Below, piece after piece: positions 34,675 through 45,074 of a stretch of 64,000 bases of DNA; the stretch's first letter is position 1, and the number at the start of each line of letters is the position of its first letter. This DNA is from Metapseudomonas resinovorans DSM 21078. GTDB lineage: Bacteria; Pseudomonadota; Gammaproteobacteria; Pseudomonadales; Pseudomonadaceae. The notes under the pieces were generated by a model that saw nothing but the letters and a program-made list of their open reading frames with translations, did not search any database and was not told where the DNA came from. The DNA lies in contig NZ_AUIE01000014.1 in NCBI RefSeq assembly GCF_000423545.1, positions 62,001 through 126,000 on the forward strand, given 5' to 3'. The position numbers and the translations under genes were made by a program.

Positions 34675-35313
34675 TCACGCGTCCCCTTTTGCCAGGTCGT
34701 CAAGCTTCATCTGCAGACCGCCTACGGCGGCATCTTCGGGCAGCGCAGCCTTGGCTTTCTGGTAGGCAGCATGCGCGTCGTCGGTACGACCCAGCTGAAC
34801 CAGCAGATCGCCCTTGAGTTCTTCTCGGCTGGCGAGGAAGGCCTTATCGGCATCGCCATCCAGCAGTTTGAGGGCATCTTCAGCCTTGTCCTGCGCTGCC
34901 AGGACACGGGCCAGGCGCTGGCGGGCCAGCTCACTCAGGGTCGCATCGGCAGGTTTGTCCAGCACGGCCTTGAGCTCTGCGGCAGCATCATCCAACTTGC
35001 CGGACTCGACCGCGACCTTGGCCACGAACAGGCTGCCGTACTGTGCGTAATGGGTCCCACCGAAATCGCTCTTCAGCTTGCCAGCCAGCTCGGCGACCTT
35101 GGCCGAGTCCGGAGCGCCGCTGGGAGTGAGAGCGGTTTCCAGCAATTGCTGGTAAACGATCGAAGCGCCCTGTGCCTGATTGGCGTCGTACTTCTGCCAG
35201 GCCTGCCAACCGAAGACCACCGCCAGCGCAAGTGCGCCGCCAGTGAGCATGGGTTTGCCGTTGCGCTGCCACCAGTCCCTGAACTGCGCAATCTGTTCTT
35301 CTTCAGTCTGCAT
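34675..35313 (-). CDS. YfgM family tetratricopeptide protein
   Basis: 212 aa. One N-terminal membrane anchor (residues 20-38, GKPMLTGGALALAVVFGWQAW) followed by a periplasmic helical TPR-like domain (SELARQRLARVLAAQDKAEDALKLLDGDADKA and similar repeats). In E. coli YfgM associates with SecYEG and the chaperone PpiD and eases client release from Sec. It lies between hisS and bamB as in other gammaproteobacteria, consistent with envelope-protein traffic. Confidence 0.93.
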   Translation of the reverse strand: MQTEEEQIAQFRDWWQRNGKPMLTGGALALAVVFGWQAWQKYDANQAQGASIVYQQLLETALTPSGAPDSAKVAELAGKLKSDFGGTHYAQYGSLFVAKVAVESGKLDDAAAELKAVLDKPADATLSELARQRLARVLAAQDKAEDALKLLDGDADKAFLASREELKGDLLVQLGRTDDAHAAYQKAKAALPEDAAVGGLQMKLDDLAKGDA

Positions 35314-35344
35314 GCTTAACCCCGTACTCCTGATCTTTGGATGC

Positions 35345-36634
35345 TCAAGCCTGCTTCAGGCAGGCGGCGAGATGCTCGGCCAGAGCATCCCAGGCAATGC
35401 TTTGTTGTTCGCTGTCGTCGCGCAGCGGCTTGCAACCTACCACGCGCTTGGCCAATTCGTCGTCCCCCAGGATCAGCGCGTAGCGGGCCCCGCTCTTGTC
35501 GGCCTTCTTGAACTGGCTCTTGAAGCTGCCGGCCCCGGCATTGACCACCAGGCGCAGGTCCGGCAGGGCGTCACGCAGTTGCTCGGAAAGGCCTAGAGCT
35601 GCCAATTCGGCAGCTTCGCCAAAGGCACAGATATAGACGTCCGCGGGGCTGTTCAGCTCCTCCGGAACCAGGCCAAGGGTCTCCAGGAGCAGCACCAGGC
35701 GTTCGACACCCATGGCGTATCCCACGCCCGGAGTCGGCTTGCCGCCGAACTGGGTCACCAGACCGTCATAACGGCCGCCAGCACAAACGGTGCCCTGGGA
35801 ACCGAGCTTGTCAGTCACCCACTCGAAAACGGTGCGGCTGTAGTAGTCCAGGCCACGCACCAGCTTCTGGTTGATCTCGTAGCGGATACCCACTGCATCG
35901 AGGCGCGCCTTGAGCCCCTCGAAGTGGGCGACGGATTCTTCGTCCAGGTAATCGTGCAGGGTCGGCGCATCCACCAGCAGCGCCTGGGTACCACCATTCT
36001 TGCTGTCGAGTATGCGCAGCGGGTTGGTGGTCAGGCGGCGCTGGCTGTCTTCGTCCAGCAGGTCATAGCGCTCTTGCAGGTAGGCCACCAAGGCGTCACG
36101 GTAGCGAGCGCGGGCCTCGCTGGAGCCCAGGCTGTTCAGCTGCAGGGTGACGGCGTCGGCAAGGCCGAGCTTCTTCCACAGGCGCCAGGTGAGCACGATC
36201 AACTCGGCGTCGATGTCCGGCCCCGGCAGGTTGAAAACTTCCACACCCATTTGGTGGAACTGACGGTAGCGACCCTTCTGCGGCTTCTCGTAGCGGAACA
36301 TCGGGCCGGCGTACCAGAGCTTCTGCACCTGGCCACCGCCGGTAAGGCCATGCTCGAGCATGGCGCGCACACAACCCGCAGTACCTTCGGGGCGAAGGGT
36401 CAGGGACTCTTCGTTGCGATCGAGGAAGGTGTACATCTCCTTGTCGACAACGTCCGTGCCTTCGCCGATACCGCGGGCGAACAGCTCGGTGAACTCGAGG
36501 ATCGGCAGGCGGATTTCCTTGTATCCGTAACCATCCAACAGCGCTGCCAGGGTATTTTCCAGATAGCGCCAGGTAGGCGTCTGCTCCGGCAGGATGTCGT
36601 TCATGCCACGAATGGCTTGCAGGGTCTTGCTCAC
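35345..36634 (-). CDS. hisS: Histidyl-tRNA synthetase
   Basis: 429 aa class II synthetase. Motif 2 [19 protein letters not shown], motif 3 [16 protein letters not shown], and the histidine-specific [14 protein letters not shown]-terminal anticodon-binding domain ([46 protein letters not shown]). The start is GTG 36634 with AAGGA six bases upstream. Lies between ispG and yfgM, all minus strand and closely spaced. Confidence 0.97.
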   Translation of the reverse strand: MSKTLQAIRGMNDILPEQTPTWRYLENTLAALLDGYGYKEIRLPILEFTELFARGIGEGTDVVDKEMYTFLDRNEESLTLRPEGTAGCVRAMLEHGLTGGGQVQKLWYAGPMFRYEKPQKGRYRQFHQMGVEVFNLPGPDIDAELIVLTWRLWKKLGLADAVTLQLNSLGSSEARARYRDALVAYLQERYDLLDEDSQRRLTTNPLRILDSKNGGTQALLVDAPTLHDYLDEESVAHFEGLKARLDAVGIRYEINQKLVRGLDYYSRTVFEWVTDKLGSQGTVCAGGRYDGLVTQFGGKPTPGVGYAMGVERLVLLLETLGLVPEELNSPADVYICAFGEAAELAALGLSEQLRDALPDLRLVVNAGAGSFKSQFKKADKSGARYALILGDDELAKRVVGCKPLRDDSEQQSIAWDALAEHLAACLKQA

Positions 36635-36648
36635 GAAGGTTCCTTATC

Positions 36649-37761
36649 TCAGCTGCGGGCGATAAGCGCCGCGTCAGCTTCGGCCTTTTCGGCCGCCTTT
36701 TCGCGAATGAGCCGTTCCAGCTCATCCACCAGGTTGTCGTTATTCAGCTTCTGCGCGGGCTTGCCATCGATGTAGATCAGGTTGTTTGGCGTGCCGCCGG
36801 TGAGGCCGATATGCGCCTCCTTGGCTTCGCCCGGGCCGTTGACCACACAACCGATCACGGCCACATCCAGCGGAACCAACAGGTCCTCGAGGCGGCCTTC
36901 CAGCTCGTTCATGGTCTTGACCACATCGAAGTTCTGACGCGAGCAACTCGGGCACGCGATGAAGTTGATGCCGCGGGAGCGCAGGTGCAGGGACTTGAGG
37001 ATGTCGAAGCCGACCTTCACCTCTTCCACCGGGTCCGCCGCCAGGGAGATGCGGATGGTGTCGCCGATGCCGTCAGCCAACAGCATGCCCAGGCCAACCG
37101 CGGATTTGACGGTGCCGGAACGCAAGCCACCGGCTTCGGTAATGCCCAGGTGCAGGGGCTGCACGATCTGTTTGGCCAGCAAGCGATAGGCTTCGACGGC
37201 CATGAAAACGTCGGAGGCTTTCACGCTGACCTTGAAGTCCTGGAAGTCCAGCTTGTCGAGATGCTCGACGTGACGCAGAGCGGACTCCACCAGGGCCTGT
37301 GGGGTGGGCTCGCCGTACTTTTTCTGCAGGTCCTTCTCCAGCGAACCGGCGTTGACGCCGATGCGGATCGGAATGCCTTTGTCACGGGCAGCGTCGACCA
37401 CGGCCCTGACTCGGTCTTCACGGCCGATGTTGCCGGGGTTGATGCGCAGGCAATCAACGCCCAGTTCGGCTACGCGAAGGGCGATCTTGTAGTCGAAGTG
37501 GATGTCCGCCACGAGCGGCACCTGAACCTGCTGCTTGATGCGGCCGAAGGCTTCGGCGGCGTCCATGTCCGGCACTGAGACGCGAACGATGTCGACACCG
37601 GCATCCACCAGGCGCTGGATTTGGCCCACGGTGGCTGCGACGTCGCAGGTATCGGTGTTGGTCATGCTCTGCACGGCGATAGGTGCATCACCACCCACCG
37701 GCACCGAGCCGACCCAGATTTTCCGCGATACGCGGCGTTTGATCGGGGATTCGCAATGCAT
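36649..37761 (-). CDS. ispG: 4-hydroxy-3-methylbut-2-en-1-yl diphosphate synthase (flavodoxin)
   Basis: 370 aa. 4Fe-4S enzyme of the MEP isoprenoid pathway. N-terminal TIM barrel ([57 protein letters not shown]) and C-terminal Fe-S domain with ligands in [12 protein letters not shown] and [14 protein letters not shown]. Length is normal. It starts 3 bp after the rodZ-like gene stop and ends 14 bp before hisS. Confidence 0.97.
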   Translation of the reverse strand: MHCESPIKRRVSRKIWVGSVPVGGDAPIAVQSMTNTDTCDVAATVGQIQRLVDAGVDIVRVSVPDMDAAEAFGRIKQQVQVPLVADIHFDYKIALRVAELGVDCLRINPGNIGREDRVRAVVDAARDKGIPIRIGVNAGSLEKDLQKKYGEPTPQALVESALRHVEHLDKLDFQDFKVSVKASDVFMAVEAYRLLAKQIVQPLHLGITEAGGLRSGTVKSAVGLGMLLADGIGDTIRISLAADPVEEVKVGFDILKSLHLRSRGINFIACPSCSRQNFDVVKTMNELEGRLEDLLVPLDVAVIGCVVNGPGEAKEAHIGLTGGTPNNLIYIDGKPAQKLNNDNLVDELERLIREKAAEKAEADAALIARS

Positions 37762-37764
37762 GGC

Positions 37765-38850
37765 TTATTGCCCCAACTTCAGGCGTGCGGTCTCGCCGCG
37801 GACGTGAGGCGATACATCGACCGACTGGCCGTTGTAGCTGAGCTGGGCGCCACGGGCAAAACCCAGGCGAACTTCCAGCGGCGCCTTCCCGGCCAGTTCC
37901 AGGCTGTCGCCAGTACGCTTGAGGGCACTGACCAGCACCTTGCCGTCAGCGTCAGTGACCTGGGTCCAGCAGTTGGCGGTGAACTGGATGCGCACCACTC
38001 CCTGCCCCTGTTGGGCTACCACTGGTGCCGCGGGCTGGGCAGTGGGAGCCGGGGTTGCAGCGGGTGCTACCGGAGCGACAGGAGTAGTCGTTGGCGCGAC
38101 AGCAGACGCACTGGGTTCGATGGCGGTCGGCGCGGGGGGCTGTGCAACCGGAACGCTCGGCGCTGCGACAACGACCGGAGCCTGAGGCGAAGCAGTGGTA
38201 GCCGGCGCGGTCTCGCCTACCGGAGCAGTCGGGGCAGTGCCTTCGGCGGCCGGTTGCTCGGGTTGGGCGGCCATTTCCGGCGAGACTTCGGCGGGGGTCG
38301 GTGCCTGACCATCCTGAGCTTCAGCTACAGCCTGATCTTCCGGCTCGTCGAGGGGGTGGATCTGGGTAGTGCCGTCGGCACTTTCCACTTCCACATGCTC
38401 CATGCTCACGCTGGACGCTTCCTCGTTGTTGCGGCTGGAATGCTCCTGCCACCAGAAGAAGCCGACCGCGCCGAGGGCGACCAGGATAATGAAGCTGACG
38501 ATACGCAACACACTCTGGGACAGGCGCACCGGCTCTTCGATGCGGCCCAGGCTGTGCACGCTGCTGCCGTTGGCATCGGTGCCGGTGTAATGGTCGAACT
38601 CGGCAACGAGGGCGGCCTGGTCGATACCCAGCAGTTTGGCGTAGGCACGCACGTAGCCACGGGCAAACGTGTGCCCCGGCAGTTGTTCGAAGTCGCCCGC
38701 TTCTAGCTGGCGCAGGGACTGTTCGGTCAGGTTGAGGTTACGGGCGACCTCGCCCAAGCTCCAATCCTTGCCTTCACGGGCCTGACGCAGGGTCTCACCG
38801 GGGTTGGCGCGGGTCGCCGCTACTGCTTCGGGATGCGACGCTTTCATCAT
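37765..38850 (-). CDS. rodZ: RodZ-type helix-turn-helix membrane protein
   Basis: 361 aa. Cytoplasmic HTH_25/Xre domain (about 15-85: GETLRQAREGKDWSLGEVARNLNLTEQSLRQLEAGDFEQLPGHTFARGYVRAYAKLLGID), one membrane helix (115-135: VLRIVSFIILVALGAVGFFWW), a long Pro/Ala/Thr-rich periplasmic linker and a C-terminal DUF4115 domain (VRIQFTANCWTQVTDADGKVLVSALKRTGDSLELAGKAPLEVRLGFARGAQLSYNGQSVD). RodZ links MreB to the elongasome and shapes the cell. It overlaps pilF by 4 bp (ATGATGA), so the two are coupled. Confidence 0.94.
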   Translation of the reverse strand: MMKASHPEAVAATRANPGETLRQAREGKDWSLGEVARNLNLTEQSLRQLEAGDFEQLPGHTFARGYVRAYAKLLGIDQAALVAEFDHYTGTDANGSSVHSLGRIEEPVRLSQSVLRIVSFIILVALGAVGFFWWQEHSSRNNEEASSVSMEHVEVESADGTTQIHPLDEPEDQAVAEAQDGQAPTPAEVSPEMAAQPEQPAAEGTAPTAPVGETAPATTASPQAPVVVAAPSVPVAQPPAPTAIEPSASAVAPTTTPVAPVAPAATPAPTAQPAAPVVAQQGQGVVRIQFTANCWTQVTDADGKVLVSALKRTGDSLELAGKAPLEVRLGFARGAQLSYNGQSVDVSPHVRGETARLKLGQ

Positions 38851-39602
38851 TGCTCCGACAGGTATTGCTGATATTCCGGCGTGCCGGGATAAAGGCGCTT
38901 GAGTTGCAGACCGAGGCTTGCAGCCTGGTCGCGGTCTTCGAATATGGTCGCCAGGCGCGATCCGAGCAGCAGGCTGCTAGCCGTCTGCGGGGCGATCTGG
39001 GAGTAGCGCTGGTAGTAGTCGCGGGCCGGCACGTACTGTTTCTCGCTGAAGGACAGTTGGGCCATCTCCAGCAGCGCCATGGGCTGCTGGCGGTTCAGGC
39101 GCAGCGCCTTGTCGAAATGCTGCTTGGCCAGGGCCGGGTTGTTCATCTTCATGGCGGTCAGGCCCAGGTTCTCGAACACCCGAGAACGCTCGGGGTAGAG
39201 GTTGTCCTCGGTGGCCTGCTGGAATCGCTCGTAGGCGTCTTTGTAGCGCCCCTGCTCGAACAGGAACGTCCCGTAGTTGTTGAGGATGCGCGAATCGCTT
39301 CGCGACGACAGGGCCTTGCGGTAGTGCTGGTCAGCCAGCTCCGGCTCCATCTCGGTCTGGAACACGAGGGCGAGGGCCGCATTGGCATCGGCGTTGGACG
39401 GATCCATCTCCAGGGCCTTCTTCAGCGGCACCTTGGCGCGCTCGGTGGCGCCTTGCTTGAGATAGCCGATGCCCAGGTCGATATAGGCATCGCGTGCTGC
39501 GTCACGGCCCTTGTCGGTCTTCATCGGATCGACCTGTCCGGTCGACACGCAGGCCGCGAGCAATGCGGAGGAAACGAGGAGCAGCGCAGCGCGCAGGGTC
39601 AT
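38847..39602 (-). CDS. pilF: Type IV pilus biogenesis lipoprotein PilF (PilW)
   Basis: 251 aa. Signal peptide with lipobox (LLVSSALLAACVS, Cys 18). Then about six tetratricopeptide repeats (GYLKQGATERAKVPLKKALEMDPSNADANAALALVFQTEMEPELADQHYRKAL...). PilF pilots the PilQ secretin to the outer membrane. Its position between rlmN and rodZ is the conserved one in Pseudomonas. It starts 13 bp after the rlmN stop. Confidence 0.95.
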   Translation of the reverse strand: MTLRAALLLVSSALLAACVSTGQVDPMKTDKGRDAARDAYIDLGIGYLKQGATERAKVPLKKALEMDPSNADANAALALVFQTEMEPELADQHYRKALSSRSDSRILNNYGTFLFEQGRYKDAYERFQQATEDNLYPERSRVFENLGLTAMKMNNPALAKQHFDKALRLNRQQPMALLEMAQLSFSEKQYVPARDYYQRYSQIAPQTASSLLLGSRLATIFEDRDQAASLGLQLKRLYPGTPEYQQYLSEQ

Positions 39603-39615
39603 GGGGTGTCCTTCT

Positions 39616-40764
39616 CTAGTTCCGGTTCACGGCGTTGCTGGACGCCTCCGCTTCGGCATTCAGCTGGCGCACGGCAATGTAGCGTTCGCTGCGACGGGTA
39701 CGGTCCATGACCTGGCCGACCAGTTGGCCGCAGGCGGCATCGATATCGTCGCCGCGAGTGGTGCGGACGGTGACATTGTGCCCAGCCTTGTGCAACAGGT
39801 CCTGGAAGCGGCGAATCGCATTATTGCTGGGCCGCTCGTAGCCTGAGTGCGGGAAGGGGTTGAACGGAATCAGGTTGATCTTGCAAGGGAAGTCCTTGAG
39901 CAACTCGATCATCTGTACGGCATGTTCGGGCTGGTCGTTGACGTCCTTGAGCAGGGTGTACTCGATGGTCAGCACGCGCTTCTCGCCGAGACGGGAGATG
40001 TAGCGACGGCAGGAATCGAGCACCACAGCCAGGGGATACTTCTTGTTGATCGGCACCAACTGGTTGCGCAGCGGGTCGTTCGGCGCGTGCAGCGACAGCG
40101 CGAGGGAAACGTCGATCACCTCGCCCAGCTTGTCGATCATCGGCGCCACGCCCGAGGTGGACAAGGTCACCTTGCGCTTGGAAATGCCATAACCGAGGTC
40201 GTCCATCATGATGTTCATGGCGGCGACCACGTTGTCGAAATTCAGCAGCGGTTCGCCCATGCCCATCATCACCACGTTGGTGATGGCACGGTCGATCTTC
40301 GCGGGGATGGTCCCGAAGGACTTGTTGGCGATCCACACCTGGCCGATCACTTCGGCGGCGGTGAGGTCGCTGTTGAAACCTTGCTTGCCCGTGGAGCAGA
40401 AGCTGCAATCCAACGCGCAGCCGGCCTGGGACGAGACACACAGGGTGCCACGGCCGCCCTGCGGGATATAGACGGTTTCGACGCAGCTACCGGAGGCCAC
40501 GCGGACCACCCACTTGCGGGTGCCATCGCTGGAGATGTCCTGGCTGACCACTTCCGGACCGCGAATCTCGGCAGAGGCCTTGAGCTTGTCGCGCAAGGCC
40601 TTGCCGATATTGCTCATGGCGTCGAAATCATCGACGCCAAAGTGGTGAATCCACTTCATCACCTGGCCGGCACGGAAGCGTTTCTCCCCGATGGACTCGA
40701 AGAAGCTTTCCAGTTGCGGCTGGGTCAGGCCCAGCAGGTTCACTTTACCGGTCGATTCAGTCAT
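39616..40764 (-). CDS. rlmN: 23S rRNA / tRNA adenine-C2 methyltransferase RlmN
   Basis: 382 aa radical-SAM enzyme that methylates A2503 of 23S rRNA and A37 of some tRNAs. Cluster motif C-x3-C-x2-C in [29 protein letters not shown] near the C-terminus holds the second catalytic Cys, and the substrate Cys lies in [21 protein letters not shown] 40764 is chosen over the earlier frame start (MGEGEAM...) to match relatives. Precedes pilF on the same strand; follows ndk. Confidence 0.96.
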   Translation of the reverse strand: MTESTGKVNLLGLTQPQLESFFESIGEKRFRAGQVMKWIHHFGVDDFDAMSNIGKALRDKLKASAEIRGPEVVSQDISSDGTRKWVVRVASGSCVETVYIPQGGRGTLCVSSQAGCALDCSFCSTGKQGFNSDLTAAEVIGQVWIANKSFGTIPAKIDRAITNVVMMGMGEPLLNFDNVVAAMNIMMDDLGYGISKRKVTLSTSGVAPMIDKLGEVIDVSLALSLHAPNDPLRNQLVPINKKYPLAVVLDSCRRYISRLGEKRVLTIEYTLLKDVNDQPEHAVQMIELLKDFPCKINLIPFNPFPHSGYERPSNNAIRRFQDLLHKAGHNVTVRTTRGDDIDAACGQLVGQVMDRTRRSERYIAVRQLNAEAEASSNAVNRN

Positions 40765-40788
40765 GGCTTCACCCTCTCCCAATCGCGA

Positions 40789-41220
40789 TTAGCGAATGCG
40801 AGCGCACACCTCGGTGGCGGCGAAGAAGTAAGAGATTTCGCGAGCAGCAGAAGCCTCGGAATCCGAACCATGTACGGCGTTTTCGTCGATGGAAACGGCG
40901 TAGTCAGCGCGGATGGTACCGGCGTCAGCTTTCTTCGGATCGGTAGCGCCCATCAGTTCACGGTTCTTGGCAACGGCGTTCTCGCCTTCCAGGACCTGAA
41001 CGACAACCGGACCGGAGGTCATGAAAGCAACCAGATCCTTGAAGAAGCCGCGCTCTTTGTGCTCGGCGTAGAAGCCACCGGCTTCGCGCTCGGACAGTTG
41101 CACCATCTTGGCGGCAACGACGCGCAGACCGGCTTTTTCGAAGCGGGTGATGATCTCACCGACCACGTTCTTGGCAACGGCGTCCGGCTTGATGATGGAG
41201 AGAGTACGTTCGACAGCCAT
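40789..41220 (-). CDS. ndk: Nucleoside diphosphate kinase
   Basis: 143 aa. Balances NTP pools by phosphate transfer through a phospho-histidine. Active-site His in [20 protein letters not shown]; the N-terminus [17 protein letters not shown] is diagnostic. It follows the isc operon terminator hairpin and precedes rlmN by 24 bp. Confidence 0.98.
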   Translation of the reverse strand: MAVERTLSIIKPDAVAKNVVGEIITRFEKAGLRVVAAKMVQLSEREAGGFYAEHKERGFFKDLVAFMTSGPVVVQVLEGENAVAKNRELMGATDPKKADAGTIRADYAVSIDENAVHGSDSEASAAREISYFFAATEVCARIR

Positions 41221-41257
41221 GGAAAACTCCAGAAACAAGGATTAAAGCGAAAAATTA

Positions 41258-41280
41258 AACCCGCGAATTATACGCGGGTT
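41258..41280 (-). terminator. Terminator at the end of the isc operon
   Basis: AACCCGCG-TATAATT-CGCGGGTT followed on the minus strand by TAATTTTTCG. The loop spells TATAAT, so it might also carry a -10 box for ndk; no convincing -35 is seen. Confidence 0.7.
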
Positions 41281-41323
41281 AGGGGGAAATGCGTAGGGCC
41301 GGAACCCGGAGGTGGAGAGCCGG

Positions 41324-41524
41324 TCAGTCGGCTTCCTCGATCCAGGCAGCCTGGATGGCCTCGAGCACCTTCTCGCCGCCACGGTGCGGGTCGTCGGAAA
41401 ACTCCGGCAGGGCCAGGACCCAGTTGTGCAAGTCGACGAAATTGACATAGCGCGGGTCGACGTCCGGCTTGGCTTCAGCGAGCTGGATGGCGATTTCCAG
41501 CACGTCGGTCCACTTCAAGCTCAT
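41324..41524 (-). CDS. iscX: Fe-S assembly protein IscX
   Basis: 66 aa: MSLKWTDVLEIAIQLAEAKPDVDPRYVNFVDLHNWVLALPEFSDDPHRGGEKVLEAIQAAWIEEAD. The acidic winged-helix IscX that binds IscS and regulates cluster assembly in an iron-dependent way. Last gene of the isc operon, 2 bp after fdx. Confidence 0.96.
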   Translation of the reverse strand: MSLKWTDVLEIAIQLAEAKPDVDPRYVNFVDLHNWVLALPEFSDDPHRGGEKVLEAIQAAWIEEAD

Positions 41525-41526
41525 GC

Positions 41527-41865
41527 TCAATGCCCCTCGGAAACCTGGTTGATGGTGTATTTCGGGATCTCCACCACCAAGTCCGCTTCGGCGACGAGCG
41601 CCTGGCAGGACAGACGGGAATTTGGCTCCAGGCCCCAGGCCTTGTCCAGCATGTCGTCTTCCAGTTCGTCGGAAGCCTCCATGGAGTTGAAGCCCTCGCG
41701 CACCACTACGTGGCACGTGGTGCAAGCGCAGGACTTCTCGCAGGCGTGCTCGATATCGATGCCACTACGCAGCGCGGCATCCAGGATACTTTCACCCGGC
41801 TGCGCCTCGATCACGGCACCCTCTGGGCAATGCTCGGCGTGAGGCAGGAAGATGATCTGCGGCAT
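41527..41865 (-). CDS. fdx: ISC system 2Fe-2S ferredoxin
   Basis: 112 aa adrenodoxin-type ferredoxin that supplies electrons for Fe-S assembly. Cluster ligands in ACEKSCACTTCHV (C-x5-C-x2-C) and the distal Cys in RLSCQALV. ATG 41865 (MPQIIFLPHAEHCPEGAVIEA) matches relatives; a longer frame overlaps hscA. Starts 7 bp after hscA. Confidence 0.96.
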   Translation of the reverse strand: MPQIIFLPHAEHCPEGAVIEAQPGESILDAALRSGIDIEHACEKSCACTTCHVVVREGFNSMEASDELEDDMLDKAWGLEPNSRLSCQALVAEADLVVEIPKYTINQVSEGH

Positions 41866-41872
41866 TTCTGGG

Positions 41873-43732
41873 TCAATCCTCGATTTCATTGAGTCGGCGG
41901 CCGGCCAGCGCGGTCTTGACGGCGGCATCCATACGACGCGCGGCGAAGGCATCAGTCACCTGGGACAGGCGCTTGACCTGTGCTTCGATGGCGACGACAT
42001 CAGTGCCGATCGCCAGCTCGCGCAGAGTTTGCATGCTATCCAGGATCGCGGCGCGCTCAGCATCATCCAGCAGGCGCTCGCCATCGGCATCCAGGGCGGC
42101 CTGAACGGCCTCCAACAGGCGCTCGGCCTCGACCTGCTGCTCGCGCAGGGCTCGCGCATTCTTGTCCTCGCCAGCGTACTGGAAGGAGTCCTGCAACATG
42201 CGCGAGATCTCGCCATCGGTCAGGCCGTAGGACGGCTTGACCTGGATGCTCGCCTCGACGCCCGAGGCCAGCTCGCGGGCGGTAACGCCCAGCAGGCCAT
42301 CGGCATCCACCTGGAACGTCACGCGAATCTTCGCCGCCCCCGCCACCATAGGCGGAATGCCACGCAGCTCGAAGCGCGCCAGAGAACGGCAGTCCTTGAT
42401 CAGCTCGCGCTCTCCCTGGAGCACGTGAATCATCATGGCCGTCTGGCCATCTTTATAAGTAGTGAAGTCCTGGGCACGCGCCACCGGGATGGTGGTGTTG
42501 CGCGGGATCACTTTCTCCATCAGCCCACCCATGGTTTCCAGGCCGAGCGACAGGGGAATCACATCCAGCAGCAGCAGCTCTTCGCCGCGCTTGTTACCCG
42601 CCAGGGTATCGGCCTGTACGGCAGCGCCGATAGCCACGACCTGGTCAGGATCGATGTCAGTCAACGGCTGGCGACCAAACATCTCGGCCACAGCCTCACG
42701 CACTCGCGGCACGCGGGTAGAACCACCCACCATGACCACGGCCTCGACTTCGTCTTGCTCGATACCGGCGTCACGCACGGCGCGGCGGCAGGCTTTGAGA
42801 CTGCGAGCCACCATGGGCTCGATCAGGGTGTCGAAGCACTCACGAGTCAAGATACCGCGCCAGTCGCCGTAGGCGAGCTCGACACTGTCCGAATCGGTCA
42901 GGGCCTCTTTGGCATCGCAGGCGGCCCGCAGCAGGCTGCGCTGGGCACCCGGATCAAGATCAGAGGAAAGGCCGGCCTGCTGGACCATCCAGCCGGCAAT
43001 GGCATGATCGAAATCATCGCCGCCCAAGGCGCTGTCGCCACCGGTGGCCATGACCTCAAACACGCCGCGGGTCAGGCGCAGGATGGAAATATCGAAAGTG
43101 CCGCCACCCAGGTCATAGATGGCAATCACGCCTTCGGCCTGCTTATCCAGGCCATAGGCCACTGCAGCGGCAGTCGGCTCATTGAGTAGGCGCAGCACAT
43201 TGAGACCCGCAAGGCGCGCGGCGTCCTTGGTGGCCTGGCGCTGGGCCTCGTCAAAGTAGGCGGGCACGGTGATCACGGCACCTACCAATTCGCCCCCGAG
43301 GGTCTGCTCGGCGCGCTGCCGCAGGGTTTTGAGAATGTCAGCCGAAACTTCCACCGGGCTCTTGGCACCCTGGACAGTCTCGATGAAAGGCATGTGCGAT
43401 TCGCCACCAACGAAGCGGTACGGCAATTGTTCGCCGAGTTGCTTCACGTCTTCCAGGCCACGCCCCATGAAGCGCTTGACCGAAATGATGGTATTCAGCG
43501 GATCACTGGACGCAGCCTGCTTGGCACTGCGACCGACTTCGACGCGGTCTGCGTGATAGCGGACCGCGGATGGCAGGATGACCTGCCCGTCGGAATCCGG
43601 CAGGGGCTCGGCAACACCGCTGCGCACAGCAGCGACCAGCGAGTTGGTAGTACCCAGGTCGATTCCCACCGCCAGGCGGCGCTGGTGCGGCTGGGGGCTC
43701 AGTCCGGGTTCGGCGATCTGCAGTAGGGCCAT
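41873..43732 (-). CDS. hscA: Fe-S chaperone HscA (Hsp70 family)
   Basis: 619 aa specialised Hsp70 that releases clusters from IscU with HscB. Nucleotide-binding domain with [27 protein letters not shown] and [16 protein letters not shown], and the substrate domain with a hydrophobic binding region. The N-terminus lacks a signal and has the extended [22 protein letters not shown] start seen in gammaproteobacterial HscA. In operon order hscB-hscA-fdx. Confidence 0.97.
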   Translation of the reverse strand: MALLQIAEPGLSPQPHQRRLAVGIDLGTTNSLVAAVRSGVAEPLPDSDGQVILPSAVRYHADRVEVGRSAKQAASSDPLNTIISVKRFMGRGLEDVKQLGEQLPYRFVGGESHMPFIETVQGAKSPVEVSADILKTLRQRAEQTLGGELVGAVITVPAYFDEAQRQATKDAARLAGLNVLRLLNEPTAAAVAYGLDKQAEGVIAIYDLGGGTFDISILRLTRGVFEVMATGGDSALGGDDFDHAIAGWMVQQAGLSSDLDPGAQRSLLRAACDAKEALTDSDSVELAYGDWRGILTRECFDTLIEPMVARSLKACRRAVRDAGIEQDEVEAVVMVGGSTRVPRVREAVAEMFGRQPLTDIDPDQVVAIGAAVQADTLAGNKRGEELLLLDVIPLSLGLETMGGLMEKVIPRNTTIPVARAQDFTTYKDGQTAMMIHVLQGERELIKDCRSLARFELRGIPPMVAGAAKIRVTFQVDADGLLGVTARELASGVEASIQVKPSYGLTDGEISRMLQDSFQYAGEDKNARALREQQVEAERLLEAVQAALDADGERLLDDAERAAILDSMQTLRELAIGTDVVAIEAQVKRLSQVTDAFAARRMDAAVKTALAGRRLNEIED

Positions 43733-43779
43733 GCTTGTCTATTTATCAGGCGTACCGGCAACCAAGACGGCATCGCGGG

Positions 43780-44301
43780 TTAATCGTCGAGGCGCTCTTC
43801 CAGTTGGCGCACTTCGTGGGTCAGCTTGTCGAGGAACTGCATGCGACGCACCAGGCGCTCGGCATCTTCGCGGCGAGCAGGGTCATCCCAACACTCAGCG
43901 AAATCACCATCCAACTCGGCCTGGGCAACCTTTAGCCGGCGCTTGAAGGCGCCAACGCCCTCCAGGTCAGCACTGTCGTGCAAGTCCTCCAGCTCTTCGC
44001 GCCACTGCATCTGCTGTAGCAGGAACTGTGGATCCTGCACCGTCACCTCAAGCGGAAGCTCTCGCCCTTTCAGCGCCAGCAGGTACAACGCCCGCCGCGG
44101 CGCACTCTTGAGCGTCTGGTAAGCATCGTTGAGCTGGGCTGCACGCTCCAGCGCCAAGCGCTGTTCGCGCTCGGAAGCATCAGCGAAACGATCAGGATGG
44201 ACGGTACGAGCCAGCTCACGGTAACGCGCCGCAAGCTGGTCCAGATCCAGTCGATGACCCGGCTTCAGGTCGAACAGAGCGAAATGACAGGGAGTTCCCA
44301 C
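43780..44301 (-). CDS. hscB: Co-chaperone HscB (J-domain)
   Basis: 173 aa from GTG 44301. J-domain with HPDRF ([38 protein letters not shown]) and the C-terminal HscB oligomerisation domain ([27 protein letters not shown]...). GTG gives [24 protein letters not shown], matching the family; a longer frame overlaps iscA. It stimulates HscA ATPase and delivers IscU. Confidence 0.95.
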   Translation of the reverse strand: MGTPCHFALFDLKPGHRLDLDQLAARYRELARTVHPDRFADASEREQRLALERAAQLNDAYQTLKSAPRRALYLLALKGRELPLEVTVQDPQFLLQQMQWREELEDLHDSADLEGVGAFKRRLKVAQAELDGDFAECWDDPARREDAERLVRRMQFLDKLTHEVRQLEERLDD

Positions 44302-44308
44302 ACACGCC

Positions 44309-44632
44309 TCAGACGTTGAAGCTCTCGCCGCAGCCGCATTCGCCACGTACGTTCGGGTTATTGAACTTGAAGCCCTCGTTGAGCCCTTCGCGAACGAAGT
44401 CCAGCTCGGTCCCATCAAGGTAGGTCAGACTCTTGGGATCGATGATCACCTTGACGCCGTGACTCTCGAAGACCATGTCATCCGCAGTCAGCTCGTCGAC
44501 GAACTCCAGCACATAGGCGAGACCGGAGCAGCCAGTCGTACGCACCCCCAGACGGATACCTTCACCCTTGCCGCGCCCCTCAATGGAACGCTGCACGTGA
44601 CGGGCGGCAGACTCAGTCATGCTGATGGCCAT
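44309..44632 (-). CDS. iscA: Iron-sulfur carrier IscA
   Basis: 107 aa A-type carrier. Three conserved cysteines: [14 protein letters not shown] and the C-terminal [10 protein letters not shown]. Receives and passes clusters within the ISC system. Sits between iscU and hscB. Confidence 0.97.
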   Translation of the reverse strand: MAISMTESAARHVQRSIEGRGKGEGIRLGVRTTGCSGLAYVLEFVDELTADDMVFESHGVKVIIDPKSLTYLDGTELDFVREGLNEGFKFNNPNVRGECGCGESFNV

Positions 44633-44657
44633 TGCAACTCCTTACTCGTTCGAGCGC

Positions 44658-45044
44658 TTAGAGCAGACCCTTCTTCTGCTTGTAGTCGTGGACGGCCGCC
44701 TTGATAGCGTCCTCAGCCAACACCGAGCAGTGAATCTTCACTGGAGGAAGAGCCAGTTCTTCGGCGATGGTGGTGTTCTTGATGGCCGCTGCCTCGTCCA
44801 GGGTCTTGCCCTTCATCCACTCGGTAGCGAGGGAGCTGGAAGCGATGGCGGAACCGCAGCCGTAGGTCTTGAACTTGGCGTCTTCGATCACGCCTTGCTC
44901 GTTGACCTTGATCTGCAGACGCATCACGTCGCCGCAGGCCGGCGCGCCGACCATGCCAGTGCCCACATCGGGGTCCTGGGCGTCGAGCTTGCCGACGTTA
45001 CGCGGGTTTTCGTAGTGATCGATGACCTTGTCGCTGTATGCCAT
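44658..45044 (-). CDS. iscU: Fe-S scaffold protein IscU
   Basis: 128 aa. Scaffold on which 2Fe-2S clusters form. Cluster-site Cys residues in GAPACGDVM, YGCGSAIASSS and PVKIHCSVLAED, plus the LPPVK HscA-recognition motif. Follows iscS by 30 bp. Confidence 0.98.
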   Translation of the reverse strand: MAYSDKVIDHYENPRNVGKLDAQDPDVGTGMVGAPACGDVMRLQIKVNEQGVIEDAKFKTYGCGSAIASSSLATEWMKGKTLDEAAAIKNTTIAEELALPPVKIHCSVLAEDAIKAAVHDYKQKKGLL

Positions 45045-45074
45045 GGTAACTATTCCTCACTCATCAGGGTGGCG

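Noticed and set aside
41258-41280. TATAAT in the isc-ndk gap as a promoter for ndk
   Set aside because: It lies in the loop of a terminator hairpin and has no acceptable -35 at 16-18 bp.
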